From Bacteroidia bacterium (GTDB lineage: Bacteria; Bacteroidota; Bacteroidia; Bacteroidales; Azobacteroidaceae), in NCBI GenBank assembly GCA_025996815.1, contig BNTT01000059.1:1-16893 (forward strand): a stretch of DNA of 16,893 nucleotides, in the 5' to 3' direction. This document shows positions 9,602 to 16,764 of this stretch, piece by piece. A model generated the notes under the pieces. That model saw only the letters and a list, made by a program, of their open reading frames with translations, ran no database searches and was not told where the DNA came from. Position 1 is the stretch's first letter. The number at the start of each line of letters is the position of its first letter. Made by a program: the position numbers and the translations under genes.

Positions 9602-9630
9602 GGTGAATTGCAAAAAAATATCTACCTTTG
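9599..9630 (+). promoter_or_regulatory. Bacteroidota-type promoter of the small two-gene cassette
   Basis: TTTG at 9599-9602 (-33) and TACCTTTG at 9623-9630 (-7), separated by 20 nt, match the consensus of the phylum's main sigma factor. Transcription would start near 9636, giving a leader of roughly 20 nt before the ATG at 9658. The -33 element shares bases with the T-run of the terminator, so termination and a new start are back to back. Confidence 0.75.
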
Positions 9631-9657
9631 CTTTCTGTAACATAAATATATTTAGGT

Positions 9658-9891
9658 ATGGAACACAAAATAATGACAATGGATGAAAAGTTCGCCATGT
9701 TTCAGAAAATTTGGGCATTAGAAGATGCAGGGCAAAAAGAAGAGGCGCAAAAATTTTGGATGCAAATTCCAATGCCGGCTTATTTGGCAAAATGGTGCAA
9801 GGAAAAAGTCGGTGTGGATTTTTTGCTGCACAATGGGTTTAATTTAGCAGAAGCGAATGAAGAGTATGGAAAAGAATGGCTTACTCATTAG
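9658..9891 (+). CDS. Small protein of unknown function, first gene of an overlapping pair
   Basis: The 77-residue product has no signal peptide or membrane segment and is rich in Lys, Glu, Ala and Trp, so it should be cytoplasmic. It looks mostly helical: a first stretch (EKFAMFQKIWALEDAGQKEE) resembles a helical hairpin, then comes a PMPAYLAKW segment and an end reading NLAEANEEYGKEWL. I do not recognise the family. The ATG at 9658 fits the promoter (leader about 20 nt); in-frame ATGs at 9673 and 9679 are possible alternatives. The next gene begins inside it, in another frame, overlapping by 26-35 nt, which suggests coupled translation and a functional pair. By layout (small first gene, larger overlapping second gene, own promoter) it could be the antitoxin or immunity half of a two-gene system, but no DNA-binding motif is visible and that role is a guess. 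Confidence 0.65.
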   Translation: MEHKIMTMDEKFAMFQKIWALEDAGQKEEAQKFWMQIPMPAYLAKWCKEKVGVDFLLHNGFNLAEANEEYGKEWLTH

Positions 9892-10432
9892 TATTGTCCA
9901 AAGCGTGTATCTTATTGACTTTGGACGGAAAAAACTTGCTTCCGAAGTTAGTAACAGCGAAGGGCGAATTGCTTTGATGCGCGGGTTGTCAACTGCATTG
10001 GATGTATTCAACGAAGTGCACGACAATGCTTCCAATGATTTGGAAATGGTAATACTTGCAGAACACGCATTCATTACCGAGGAACTGCGATATTCTGTTG
10101 AACCCATGGTGGCATCCAGTTTATCTGCGGCACTTGCATCCTTTGATGATGCGCTAAGAGTACTTGTCACTGTGCAAAACCCTACGGCATACCAGAATGC
10201 CGAAACGTCATGGCCTCGCCATCGCAAATATCGCCATCACAATATGCCCAAAGATGCCTTCCACATTGCTGCCGCATCGCATATTACACGACTCAGAAAC
10301 ACTTTACGCACGCCGGGCATCAACAACACAGAAAGACAAGTGTATGCACAACGTGTAAAAAATATGTCGGCAGCACAAAACGCCTATCTTGCCCTGCAAA
10401 AGAAAGCACTTTCTTGCGGCGGTCAGGATTAG
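9857..10432 (+). CDS. Unknown protein, second gene of the overlapping pair
   Basis: The product has 191 residues from ATG 9857, or 188 from ATG 9866. Neither start has a clear ribosome-binding site, as is usual in this phylum, and both lie within the preceding gene, so re-initiation by ribosomes finishing that gene is likely. There is no signal peptide or clear membrane segment. The N-terminal two thirds looks helical, with a VFNEVHDNASNDLEMVILAEHAF stretch (about residues 52-74). Near residues 119-131 is a basic, His-rich patch, RHRKYRHHNMPKD, followed by HIAAASHITRLRNTLR, then another helical region to the C-terminus. The basic/His patch could bind nucleic acid or form an active site, but I recognise no family. 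Base composition is closer to the small upstream gene than to the flanking enzymes. Function unknown; a toxin or effector role is possible only from the gene layout. Confidence 0.65.
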   Translation: MKSMEKNGLLISIVQSVYLIDFGRKKLASEVSNSEGRIALMRGLSTALDVFNEVHDNASNDLEMVILAEHAFITEELRYSVEPMVASSLSAALASFDDALRVLVTVQNPTAYQNAETSWPRHRKYRHHNMPKDAFHIAAASHITRLRNTLRTPGINNTERQVYAQRVKNMSAAQNAYLALQKKALSCGGQD

Positions 10433-10440
10433 CATAGCAA

Positions 10441-10448
10441 GGGGGGGG
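10441..10448. repeat. G8 homopolymer tract before the GH120 gene
   Basis: Eight G in a row sit in an otherwise AT-rich 57-nt gap, 41 nt before the GH120 start codon. Such tracts slip during replication and are also prone to sequencing error. No promoter with a clear TAnnTTTG is visible in this gap, so the GH120 gene may depend on read-through from the cassette. Confidence 0.8.
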
Positions 10449-10489
10449 CAGTGGTAAGTTTAATTAGTAAAATCTAAAAATCTATCAAT

Positions 10490-12370
10490 ATGAACAAAAG
10501 AAAAATGGTCAGCATAATGTTGATGTGCCTGACGGGTATGACTGTTTACAGCAAGGAATATCACGTATCTATTAGAGGAAATGACGCTAATACCGGCGTG
10601 GAGAGTGCCCCGTTCCGTACTATCAACAAGGCTGCGCAGGCGGCTTACGCGGGCGATGTGATTACCGTCCATGCGGGGGTATATCGCGAGTGGGTGAACC
10701 CTCCGAGAGGCGGCGAATGTGAGCAAAGCCGCATCGTGTATCGTGCAGCACCCGGCGAACGGGTGGAAATCAAAGGCTCTGAACCCGTCAGCAACTGGCA
10801 AAAGGTGCAGAACGGCGTTTGGAAAGCCACCGTCCCCAACAGCCTGTTTGGTGATTACAATCCCTATCAGGACTTAATTTTTGGCGACTGGTTTGACAAT
10901 CACGGCTGGAATCATCATACCGGCGAGGTTTTCCTGAACAATAAATCCCTCTACGAAGTGCCAACACTCGACAAAGTGCTGCATCCCACAGCGGATACCA
11001 ACATCACAGACCCTGACGGCTCCACTTACACATGGTATTGCGAAAGCGATGAGCAAAATACTACCATTTGGGCAAATTTTCATCAGCACAACCCCAACAA
11101 GGAATTGGTGGAAATTTCGGCACGCCGCACCTGCTTCTATCCCGAAGCCCCCGGCATCAATTACCTGACCATACAAGGGTTTCACATCAGCGAGGCGGCT
11201 TCTCAATGGGCTGCGCCTACTGCGGAGCAAATAGGTATGATTGCCACCCACTGGAACAAGGGCTGGATTATTGAAGACAATGTTATCAGCAATGCCAAAT
11301 GTTCCGGCATCACGTTGGGCAAGGAACGCGCTACAGGGCACAATGTCTGGTCGAACGACCCCAGTATTGACGGCTCGCTGCACTACATCGAGGTGACGTT
11401 TCGCACACTGCGCGCCGGATGGAACAAGAAAAACGTCGGTTCGCACATTGTCCGCAACAACGAGATTTTCGCTTGTGAGCAGACCGGCATCTGTGGCAGC
11501 ATGGGCGCGGCTTTCAGCATCATTGAGAACAACCACATCCACGACATCTGGGTAAAACGACAGTTTTCGGGTGCAGAAATAGCAGGTATCAAGTTTCACG
11601 CCGCCATCGACACGCAAATCCGCAACAACCGCATCCATCACGTGGGAAGAGGCTTGTGGCTCGACTGGATGGCGCAGGGAACACGCATTTCCCAAAATCT
11701 CCTCTATGAGAACGACCTTGAAGATGTATTTTTTGAGGTGAATCACGGTCCCTATTTAGTGGATAATAATATTTTCGGCTCGCCCACCAGCATATCCGAC
11801 TGGTCGCAGGGCGGTGCTTATGTGCACAATATATTTGCCGGACGTTTCGGGCTTTATTCCGAAAAAAGCCGCTACACGCCTTATCACCTGCCGCATCAAA
11901 CAGACGTTGCGGGGCTTTCAATTATCCTGAGCGGCGACAACCGCTTCTTCAACAACCTGTTTTTCCCCATCACCACCGGCGAAAAGAACCTGTACGGCTT
12001 GGCTCACTACAAAAATGCCGGTTACCCGATGCAGGTGGACGGAAACGTATATTACAACCACGCCCTGCCTTTTGAAGGCGAAGCGCATCTGGTGGTAGCA
12101 CCCGATTTTAACCCAAATCTGAAGGTGGAGGACAAAGGCGGAGAAGTGTGGCTATCCTTTTCGGTGCAGAAATTGCTCAGCGACCAAACGGAAACGGTGA
12201 CAACAGAGCGACTGGGCAAAGTCAAACTTCCGCAAGCCGCCTACGAGCAGCCGGACGGGAAACCTGTCGTCATCAACACCGATTATCTGGGCAATGCACG
12301 CAAGGCACATCCCCAACCGGGACCTTTTGAAACAATAAAGGAAGGAAGCAATCGCTTTAAAGTGTGGTGA
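10490..12370 (+). CDS. GH120-type beta-xylosidase, right-handed beta-helix
   Basis: The 626-residue protein has an N-terminal signal (MNKRKMVSIMLMCLTGMTVYS, residues 1-21, then K) without a lipobox Cys, so it is expected in the periplasm. Residues about 25-70 (EYHVSIRGNDANTG, PFRTINKAAQAAYAGD, VHAGVYREWVNPPRGG) match the opening of GH120 enzymes, which hydrolyse xylobiose and short xylo-oligosaccharides. Beta-helix rungs with repeated NN and NxI turns fill about 220-500. D392 in GLWLDWMAQGT and E416 in FFEVNHGPY lie where GH120 enzymes carry nucleophile and acid/base; their spacing (24) is close to the 23 I recall for the characterised family member XylC. The length also matches the family (about 640). 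The C-terminus ends RFKVW, with no T9SS tail. It would finish the work of the GH10 enzyme upstream. GH120 is small, so a related beta-helix glycosidase with other specificity is the main alternative. Confidence 0.8.
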   Translation: MNKRKMVSIMLMCLTGMTVYSKEYHVSIRGNDANTGVESAPFRTINKAAQAAYAGDVITVHAGVYREWVNPPRGGECEQSRIVYRAAPGERVEIKGSEPVSNWQKVQNGVWKATVPNSLFGDYNPYQDLIFGDWFDNHGWNHHTGEVFLNNKSLYEVPTLDKVLHPTADTNITDPDGSTYTWYCESDEQNTTIWANFHQHNPNKELVEISARRTCFYPEAPGINYLTIQGFHISEAASQWAAPTAEQIGMIATHWNKGWIIEDNVISNAKCSGITLGKERATGHNVWSNDPSIDGSLHYIEVTFRTLRAGWNKKNVGSHIVRNNEIFACEQTGICGSMGAAFSIIENNHIHDIWVKRQFSGAEIAGIKFHAAIDTQIRNNRIHHVGRGLWLDWMAQGTRISQNLLYENDLEDVFFEVNHGPYLVDNNIFGSPTSISDWSQGGAYVHNIFAGRFGLYSEKSRYTPYHLPHQTDVAGLSIILSGDNRFFNNLFFPITTGEKNLYGLAHYKNAGYPMQVDGNVYYNHALPFEGEAHLVVAPDFNPNLKVEDKGGEVWLSFSVQKLLSDQTETVTTERLGKVKLPQAAYEQPDGKPVVINTDYLGNARKAHPQPGPFETIKEGSNRFKVW

Positions 12371-12421
12371 GGTAGTTAATAGATAACATAATAATAGATA
12401 GATACATAGATTTTTTTTGAA
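12371..12421. other. AT-rich low-complexity spacer after the GH120 gene
   Basis: This stretch repeats ATAGAT-like words and ends in a run of eight T. I see no GC stem before the T-run, so it is not a convincing intrinsic terminator. No gene is visible in it. Confidence 0.4.
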
Positions 12422-12460
12422 AAAGTCGTTTTCTTACAAAAGAAAGTCGTTTTTTTACAA
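12422..12460 (+). repeat. Two 18-bp direct repeats, 21-bp period, upstream of the GH31 promoter
   Basis: Copies at 12422-12439 (AAAGTCGTTTTCTTACAA) and 12443-12460 differ at a single position (C against T). The 21-bp period is two helical turns, so both copies face the same side of the DNA, and the second copy ends where the -33 region begins. This is the layout of an activator-binding site, for example for a hybrid two-component regulator or AraC-type protein. The regulator is not in the window. Confidence 0.8.
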
Positions 12461-12482
12461 TGTTTATTATTTTTTATTACCG

Positions 12483-12490
12483 TATCTTTG
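12483..12490 (+). promoter_or_regulatory. Promoter -7 element (TATCTTTG) of the GH31 gene
   Basis: TATCTTTG followed by C is a full match to the Bacteroidota -7 consensus. No TTTG is present about 20 nt upstream, only TGTTTAT (12461-12467), so the -33 is weak, as expected for a promoter needing an activator. The leader to ATG 12515 would be about 20 nt. Confidence 0.7.
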
Positions 12491-12514
12491 CAGAAAATTT
12501 CAGTTATTTTACGT

Positions 12515-15115
12515 ATGAAAACAAATAAAAAACTATTTTTCACTTCTGCTATTGTAGCAGGAGTAGCGGCTTTTGTCTGCACAGTGGCTGTTGCCTGCCT
12601 TATGACCTCCTGTCAGAAAGAAAAGGAGGTAGCCGTGTCGTTCCACGATGGAACATTAACCTTAATTCCGCAAAATGCTAACGCTGTGCGGGTTAGGTTT
12701 ACGCGCACAGGTGCACCGGCAACACAGGACGAACTGGTGTTTACGGCACCAACAACCCCTCCTGACTATACGGTGAGCGAAAATGCGGACGAGCTAACTC
12801 TCACGCTGAAACAAATTTCCGTAACGGTGAATAAAAAGGCTGAAACGCTATGCTTTAAAGACCACGAAGGGCGCGTTATCTTGCAGGAGCAGGAAGGTGG
12901 GCGGCGGCTACAAGCCTCCACCGTGCAGGGCGACCCTACGTTTATTGCTGAGCAGCAATTCATCTCGCCCACAGACGAATACATCTTTGGCACAGGGCAA
13001 TTTCAAGATGGCTACCTCAACATCAGAGGGCTATCCCGCAGGCTTACGCAGGTAAATATGCAAATTTCGGTGCCGTTTATCCTCTCCAACAAGGGGTATG
13101 GACTACTGTGGCACAACTATGGATTAACGGATTTTAACCCGATTGACAGCAAGGTGGAGCTAACGCGCATAGATGGCGAGCAAACAATTTTTGTAACCAC
13201 TAACCGCAGCCCCAAGAAAGCCGAGCAAACCACAAAGGCTGCTACGGCAACCATAGATATAGCGCAGGCGGGGCGGTATGCCCTTTTGTTAGACGTGGGC
13301 GAAATGACTCAGAGACACTACATTAACATTGACGGCGAAAATTTGGTGGACAGGCATAACCGTTGGCTGCCGCCCACGACCTCGCACATTGCGGAGCTTA
13401 CGCAGGGCAAGCACAAAATTTTGGTATTGGGCGATAATCCGGAGTTTTATTGTCAGCCCGTAAAAGAGGCAACCACTTTCCGCTCACCGGCAGCTGAAGC
13501 TATTGATTACACGGTTATTGCCGGTTATGGCGATGAGGTGATTGGCAGCTATCGCGCACTCAGCGGCGGCACCCCCATGATGCCGCTGTGGGCATTGGGC
13601 TACATTCACTGCCGTGAGCGCTTTCAAACGCAGGAGGAACTGCTAACCACCGCCCACACGTTTCGTGAGCGCAAGTTGCCAATGGATTTGATTGTGCAGG
13701 ATTGGCTATACTGGGGCAAATACGGCTGGAACGCCATGCAATTTGAGGAAGAAAGCTACCCTGACCCTGCCGCCATGGTGAAAGAGCTGCACGCTATTCA
13801 CGCGCGCCTGATGCTGTCTGTGTGGTCAAAGGTTGATACCATTTGTGCCGTGGGCAAAGAGCTGACTGCCAATAATGCCTACATCCCCGAAACGCCGTGG
13901 GTGGACTTTTTCAACCCCGATGCGGCAGCTATCTATTGGAAAAACTTTAATGCGCGGTTGGTGCAGCCTTACGGCATTGATGCGTGGTGGTTAGATGCCA
14001 CCGAGCCGGAGAACGACGACTTGCATGGGCGGCGGCTCAACAAAGGCAGCATTGCAGGCGATAAAATGCGCAACGTTTACCCCTTGTACGTAAACAAAAC
14101 GGTCTACGAGGGCTTGCGCAGCCAGAGCAACGAGCGGGTAATGATACTAACCCGCAGCGGTTTTTCGGGTTTGCAACGCTACGGAGCCGCCGTGTGGTCG
14201 GGCGACGTGGGCAACGATTGGGAAACCTTGCAGAACCAAATTGCCGGTGGCTTAAACCTGATAGCAACAGGGTTGCCTTGGTGGACGTATGATGCAGGCG
14301 GTTTTTTCCGGACAGGCGAAAGCCAATACACAGACCCCGCCTACCACGAGCGTTTTTTACGCTGGTTTGAAGCAGCCACCTTCATGCCTATGTTGCGAGT
14401 GCACGGTCGTTCAACCAACACAGAGTTTTGGAATTTTGGCGACAACGTAGAGCGCATAGCCCTGAAATACCTCAACTTGCGCTACCGCATGTTGCCCTAC
14501 ATTTACTCGCAGGCAGCAGCTATAACGTTCAACGGCTCCACCCTGATGCGCCCATTAGTGATGGATTTCCCCACAGATGTCAAGGCATTGGAGCAAAAAA
14601 GTGAATTTATGTTTGGTCCCGCCCTGCTGGTTGCGCCGGTGGTAGCCGCAGCGCAGAGCCAATGGCCCGTTTACCTGCCGCACAATGAGGCAGGGTGGTT
14701 TGACTACTGGAGCGGCGAGCACTTTGACGGTGCGCAAACGGTGAATGTGCCGGTGGACTTGGAAACCACGCCCCTGTTTGTTAGGGCAGGCTCCATCATT
14801 CCCCTTGGTCCCGAGCAGCAATATACCACCGAAAAGCCGGATGCCGCATGGGACATCCGCATCTATGGCGGCACTGATGCAAAATTCACTGTGTATGAGG
14901 ATGATGGCACCAGCTATGGCTACGAGCAAGACAAGTACTCCACATACGACCTGATTTGGCACGAAGCCACCCAAACGCTAACCATTACCGACAAAAAAGG
15001 CACGTTCGACGGCATGAACAATACCCGTGAGCTTCACATTATCAGCACATCGGGGCAGGAACAAACGGTTTCCTATGCAGGGAAAGAATTGAAGGTGGTA
15101 CTTTTTGAGGAATAG
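12515..15115 (+). CDS. GH31 alpha-xylosidase-like lipoprotein
   Basis: The start is ATG 12515. An in-frame TTG at 12488 lies inside the promoter -7 element and cannot be transcribed from it. The 866-residue product has a long hydrophobic signal with a lipobox ending MTSC33, followed by QKEKE, so a surface or outer-membrane lipoprotein is likely. Residues about 40-220 form the GH31 N-domain. About 231-313 is an inset (ending GKHKILVLGD) resembling a short PA14-like module, as carried by bacterial alpha-xylosidases such as Cellvibrio Xyl31A. The catalytic barrel spans about 345-690, with nucleophile D494 in WWLDATEPEN and acid/base D564 in WSGDVGNDW; MLRVHGRS also fits xylosidase-type members. 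A DUF5110-like C-domain with VYEDDGTSYGYE follows. The enzyme would remove alpha-linked xylose (or another alpha-linked sugar) from a branched hemicellulose. Specificity cannot be fixed from sequence alone; alpha-glucosidase activity is the alternative. Confidence 0.9.
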   Translation: MKTNKKLFFTSAIVAGVAAFVCTVAVACLMTSCQKEKEVAVSFHDGTLTLIPQNANAVRVRFTRTGAPATQDELVFTAPTTPPDYTVSENADELTLTLKQISVTVNKKAETLCFKDHEGRVILQEQEGGRRLQASTVQGDPTFIAEQQFISPTDEYIFGTGQFQDGYLNIRGLSRRLTQVNMQISVPFILSNKGYGLLWHNYGLTDFNPIDSKVELTRIDGEQTIFVTTNRSPKKAEQTTKAATATIDIAQAGRYALLLDVGEMTQRHYINIDGENLVDRHNRWLPPTTSHIAELTQGKHKILVLGDNPEFYCQPVKEATTFRSPAAEAIDYTVIAGYGDEVIGSYRALSGGTPMMPLWALGYIHCRERFQTQEELLTTAHTFRERKLPMDLIVQDWLYWGKYGWNAMQFEEESYPDPAAMVKELHAIHARLMLSVWSKVDTICAVGKELTANNAYIPETPWVDFFNPDAAAIYWKNFNARLVQPYGIDAWWLDATEPENDDLHGRRLNKGSIAGDKMRNVYPLYVNKTVYEGLRSQSNERVMILTRSGFSGLQRYGAAVWSGDVGNDWETLQNQIAGGLNLIATGLPWWTYDAGGFFRTGESQYTDPAYHERFLRWFEAATFMPMLRVHGRSTNTEFWNFGDNVERIALKYLNLRYRMLPYIYSQAAAITFNGSTLMRPLVMDFPTDVKALEQKSEFMFGPALLVAPVVAAAQSQWPVYLPHNEAGWFDYWSGEHFDGAQTVNVPVDLETTPLFVRAGSIIPLGPEQQYTTEKPDAAWDIRIYGGTDAKFTVYEDDGTSYGYEQDKYSTYDLIWHEATQTLTITDKKGTFDGMNNTRELHIISTSGQEQTVSYAGKELKVVLFEE

Positions 15116-15141
15116 CACGAGGAGATTTCATAATTATTTTG

Positions 15142-15149
15142 TATCTTTG
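15142..15149 (+). promoter_or_regulatory. Promoter -7 element (TATCTTTG) of the AAA/PD-(D/E)XK gene
   Basis: TATCTTTG, 26 nt after the GH31 stop and 23 nt before the next ATG, matches the -7 consensus. No TTTG is found at the expected -33 distance. It separates expression of the next gene from the glycan enzymes. Confidence 0.65.
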
Positions 15150-15172
15150 CGGTTCACTATTAAAAATGTAGT

Positions 15173-16753
15173 ATGGATTTCAGTAGAAAATTGCCGATTG
15201 GCATTCAGGATTTTGAGAAACTCAGAACAGACAGTTATTTGTATGTCGACAAGACAGCCTACATTCATAGGATTGTCAACGAAGGGTGTCCCTACTTTTT
15301 GGGACGCCCGCGCCGGTTTGGGAAAAGCCTGTTTCTATCCACTCTGAAAGCCTATTTTCAGGGCAAGAAAGAACTTTTTGAGGGGCTTGCCATTGCCGAT
15401 TTGGAGAAAGATTGGGTGGAATATCCGGTGTTTCATCTGGATTTAAATCTTGGGAGCTATGCCCAATTTTCAGATTTGGAACATGTTCTCAATGTACAAC
15501 TCACTCTCTTAGAATCGCAATGGGGAAAAGAGGATTCAGAAGGCACATTTTCTACCCGTTTAGCAGGTTTAATGCGCCGTGCTTATGAAAAAACAAAAAA
15601 ACGTGTTGTGGTTCTGGTGGATGAATACGACAAGCCGCTTACAAGCACCTTGGACAAGCCCGAATTGCACGAAAAAATCAGAGAGGCATTGAGCGGCTTC
15701 TACGGCGTGCTCAAAACCGCCGACTCCTATTTGCGGTTTCTGATGCTCACCGGAATCACCAAGTTTTCTAAAGTAAGCATTTTCAGTCAGTTAAATCAGT
15801 TGCAAGATATTAGTATGAATGAATATTATGCCGGTGTTTGTGGCATATCTGAAACAGAATTGCTCACTAATTTTGAGCCGGAAATACGAAAATTAGCGGA
15901 AAGACGAAAATTGAGTTACGAAGAAGCTCTTGCAGAACTCAAAAAGCGGTACGATGGCTATCATTTCGCCAAAGAAAGCGAGGGCGTGTATAACCCTTTT
16001 AGTGTATTGAATACTTTTGCAACGAATGATTTTGATTATTATTGGTTTTCAACCGGCACGCCCACTTTTCTTGCTAAAATGCTCAAGGATGCCGATTTTG
16101 ATATTCCCAGTCTTGAAAACGATGTTATGATTGAGGCTCCAACCATTACCGATTATCATGTCGGAGATGAAAATCCGCTTCCGTTGCTCTATCAAACGGG
16201 ATATCTCACTATCAAAGATTTCGATGAGCAATTTAATGAATATCGCTTGGGGTTTCCAAACGAGGAAGTGAAATACGGCTTTTTAAGAGAATTGCAACGC
16301 CAGTATTCGCCACAAGCATTGTTCAAATCCGAGTTTAGTATCTCAAAATTTGTAAGAGAACTCGAAGCAGCCGATGTGGATGGCTTTATGACCCGTATTC
16401 GCGCCTTTTTTGCCGACATCGCTTATGATTTGAACAACAAAACGGAAAAAGATTTCCAAAAAACGTTTTATTTGCTGTTCAAAGTGATGGGGCATTTTGT
16501 GCAAACGGAGGTCAAAAGTGCCGTTGGTCGCTCCGATATAGTGGTTTGGTTGAAAGATACCATCTACGTCTTTGAATTTAAGCTCGCCGAAAATGCCACC
16601 GCCGAAGAGGCACTTGCGCAAATTGACGACAAAGGCTACCTCATCCCATACAGTGCCGGAGAACGAAAAGTGGTGAAAATCGGCGCGGAGTTTAGCCGCG
16701 CAGAGCGCACGTTAAGCCGCTGGGTGAGGGAAGATGTGGATGGCAACTTATAA
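15173..16753 (+). CDS. AAA-ATPase-like protein with C-terminal PD-(D/E)XK nuclease-fold domain
   Basis: The 526-residue product has no signal and is cytoplasmic. The N-terminus (LPIGIQDFEKLR, YLYVDKTAYI) is the hallmark of the AAA-ATPase-like family common in Bacteroidota, often in many copies per genome. A Walker A-like loop, GRPRRFGKS, lies at 44-52, and the Walker B-like VVVLVDEYDKP has D150 and E151. The C-terminal domain carries a PD-(D/E)XK-like set: D455 in GRSDIVVW, then E468 and K470 in FEFKL, followed by a helix with EALAQIDDKGY (DUF1703 / PDDEXK_9 type). Length and both halves are as expected for an intact member. Family function is not established; proposals include DNA processing, mobile-element behaviour or defence. 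ATG 15173 follows its own promoter with a leader of about 20 nt, so it is a separate unit from the glycan locus. Confidence 0.9.
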   Translation: MDFSRKLPIGIQDFEKLRTDSYLYVDKTAYIHRIVNEGCPYFLGRPRRFGKSLFLSTLKAYFQGKKELFEGLAIADLEKDWVEYPVFHLDLNLGSYAQFSDLEHVLNVQLTLLESQWGKEDSEGTFSTRLAGLMRRAYEKTKKRVVVLVDEYDKPLTSTLDKPELHEKIREALSGFYGVLKTADSYLRFLMLTGITKFSKVSIFSQLNQLQDISMNEYYAGVCGISETELLTNFEPEIRKLAERRKLSYEEALAELKKRYDGYHFAKESEGVYNPFSVLNTFATNDFDYYWFSTGTPTFLAKMLKDADFDIPSLENDVMIEAPTITDYHVGDENPLPLLYQTGYLTIKDFDEQFNEYRLGFPNEEVKYGFLRELQRQYSPQALFKSEFSISKFVRELEAADVDGFMTRIRAFFADIAYDLNNKTEKDFQKTFYLLFKVMGHFVQTEVKSAVGRSDIVVWLKDTIYVFEFKLAENATAEEALAQIDDKGYLIPYSAGERKVVKIGAEFSRAERTLSRWVREDVDGNL

Positions 16754-16764
16754 TTTATAACATT

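Noticed and set aside
10874..11746. A 290-codon open frame on the minus strand inside the GH120 gene
   Set aside because: It mirrors a clear GH120 coding frame, has no recognisable domain and no promoter. It is a by-product of the codon use of the real gene.
12371..12421. A terminator after the GH120 gene ending in eight T
   Set aside because: No stable stem precedes the T-run, only A/T-rich repeated words.
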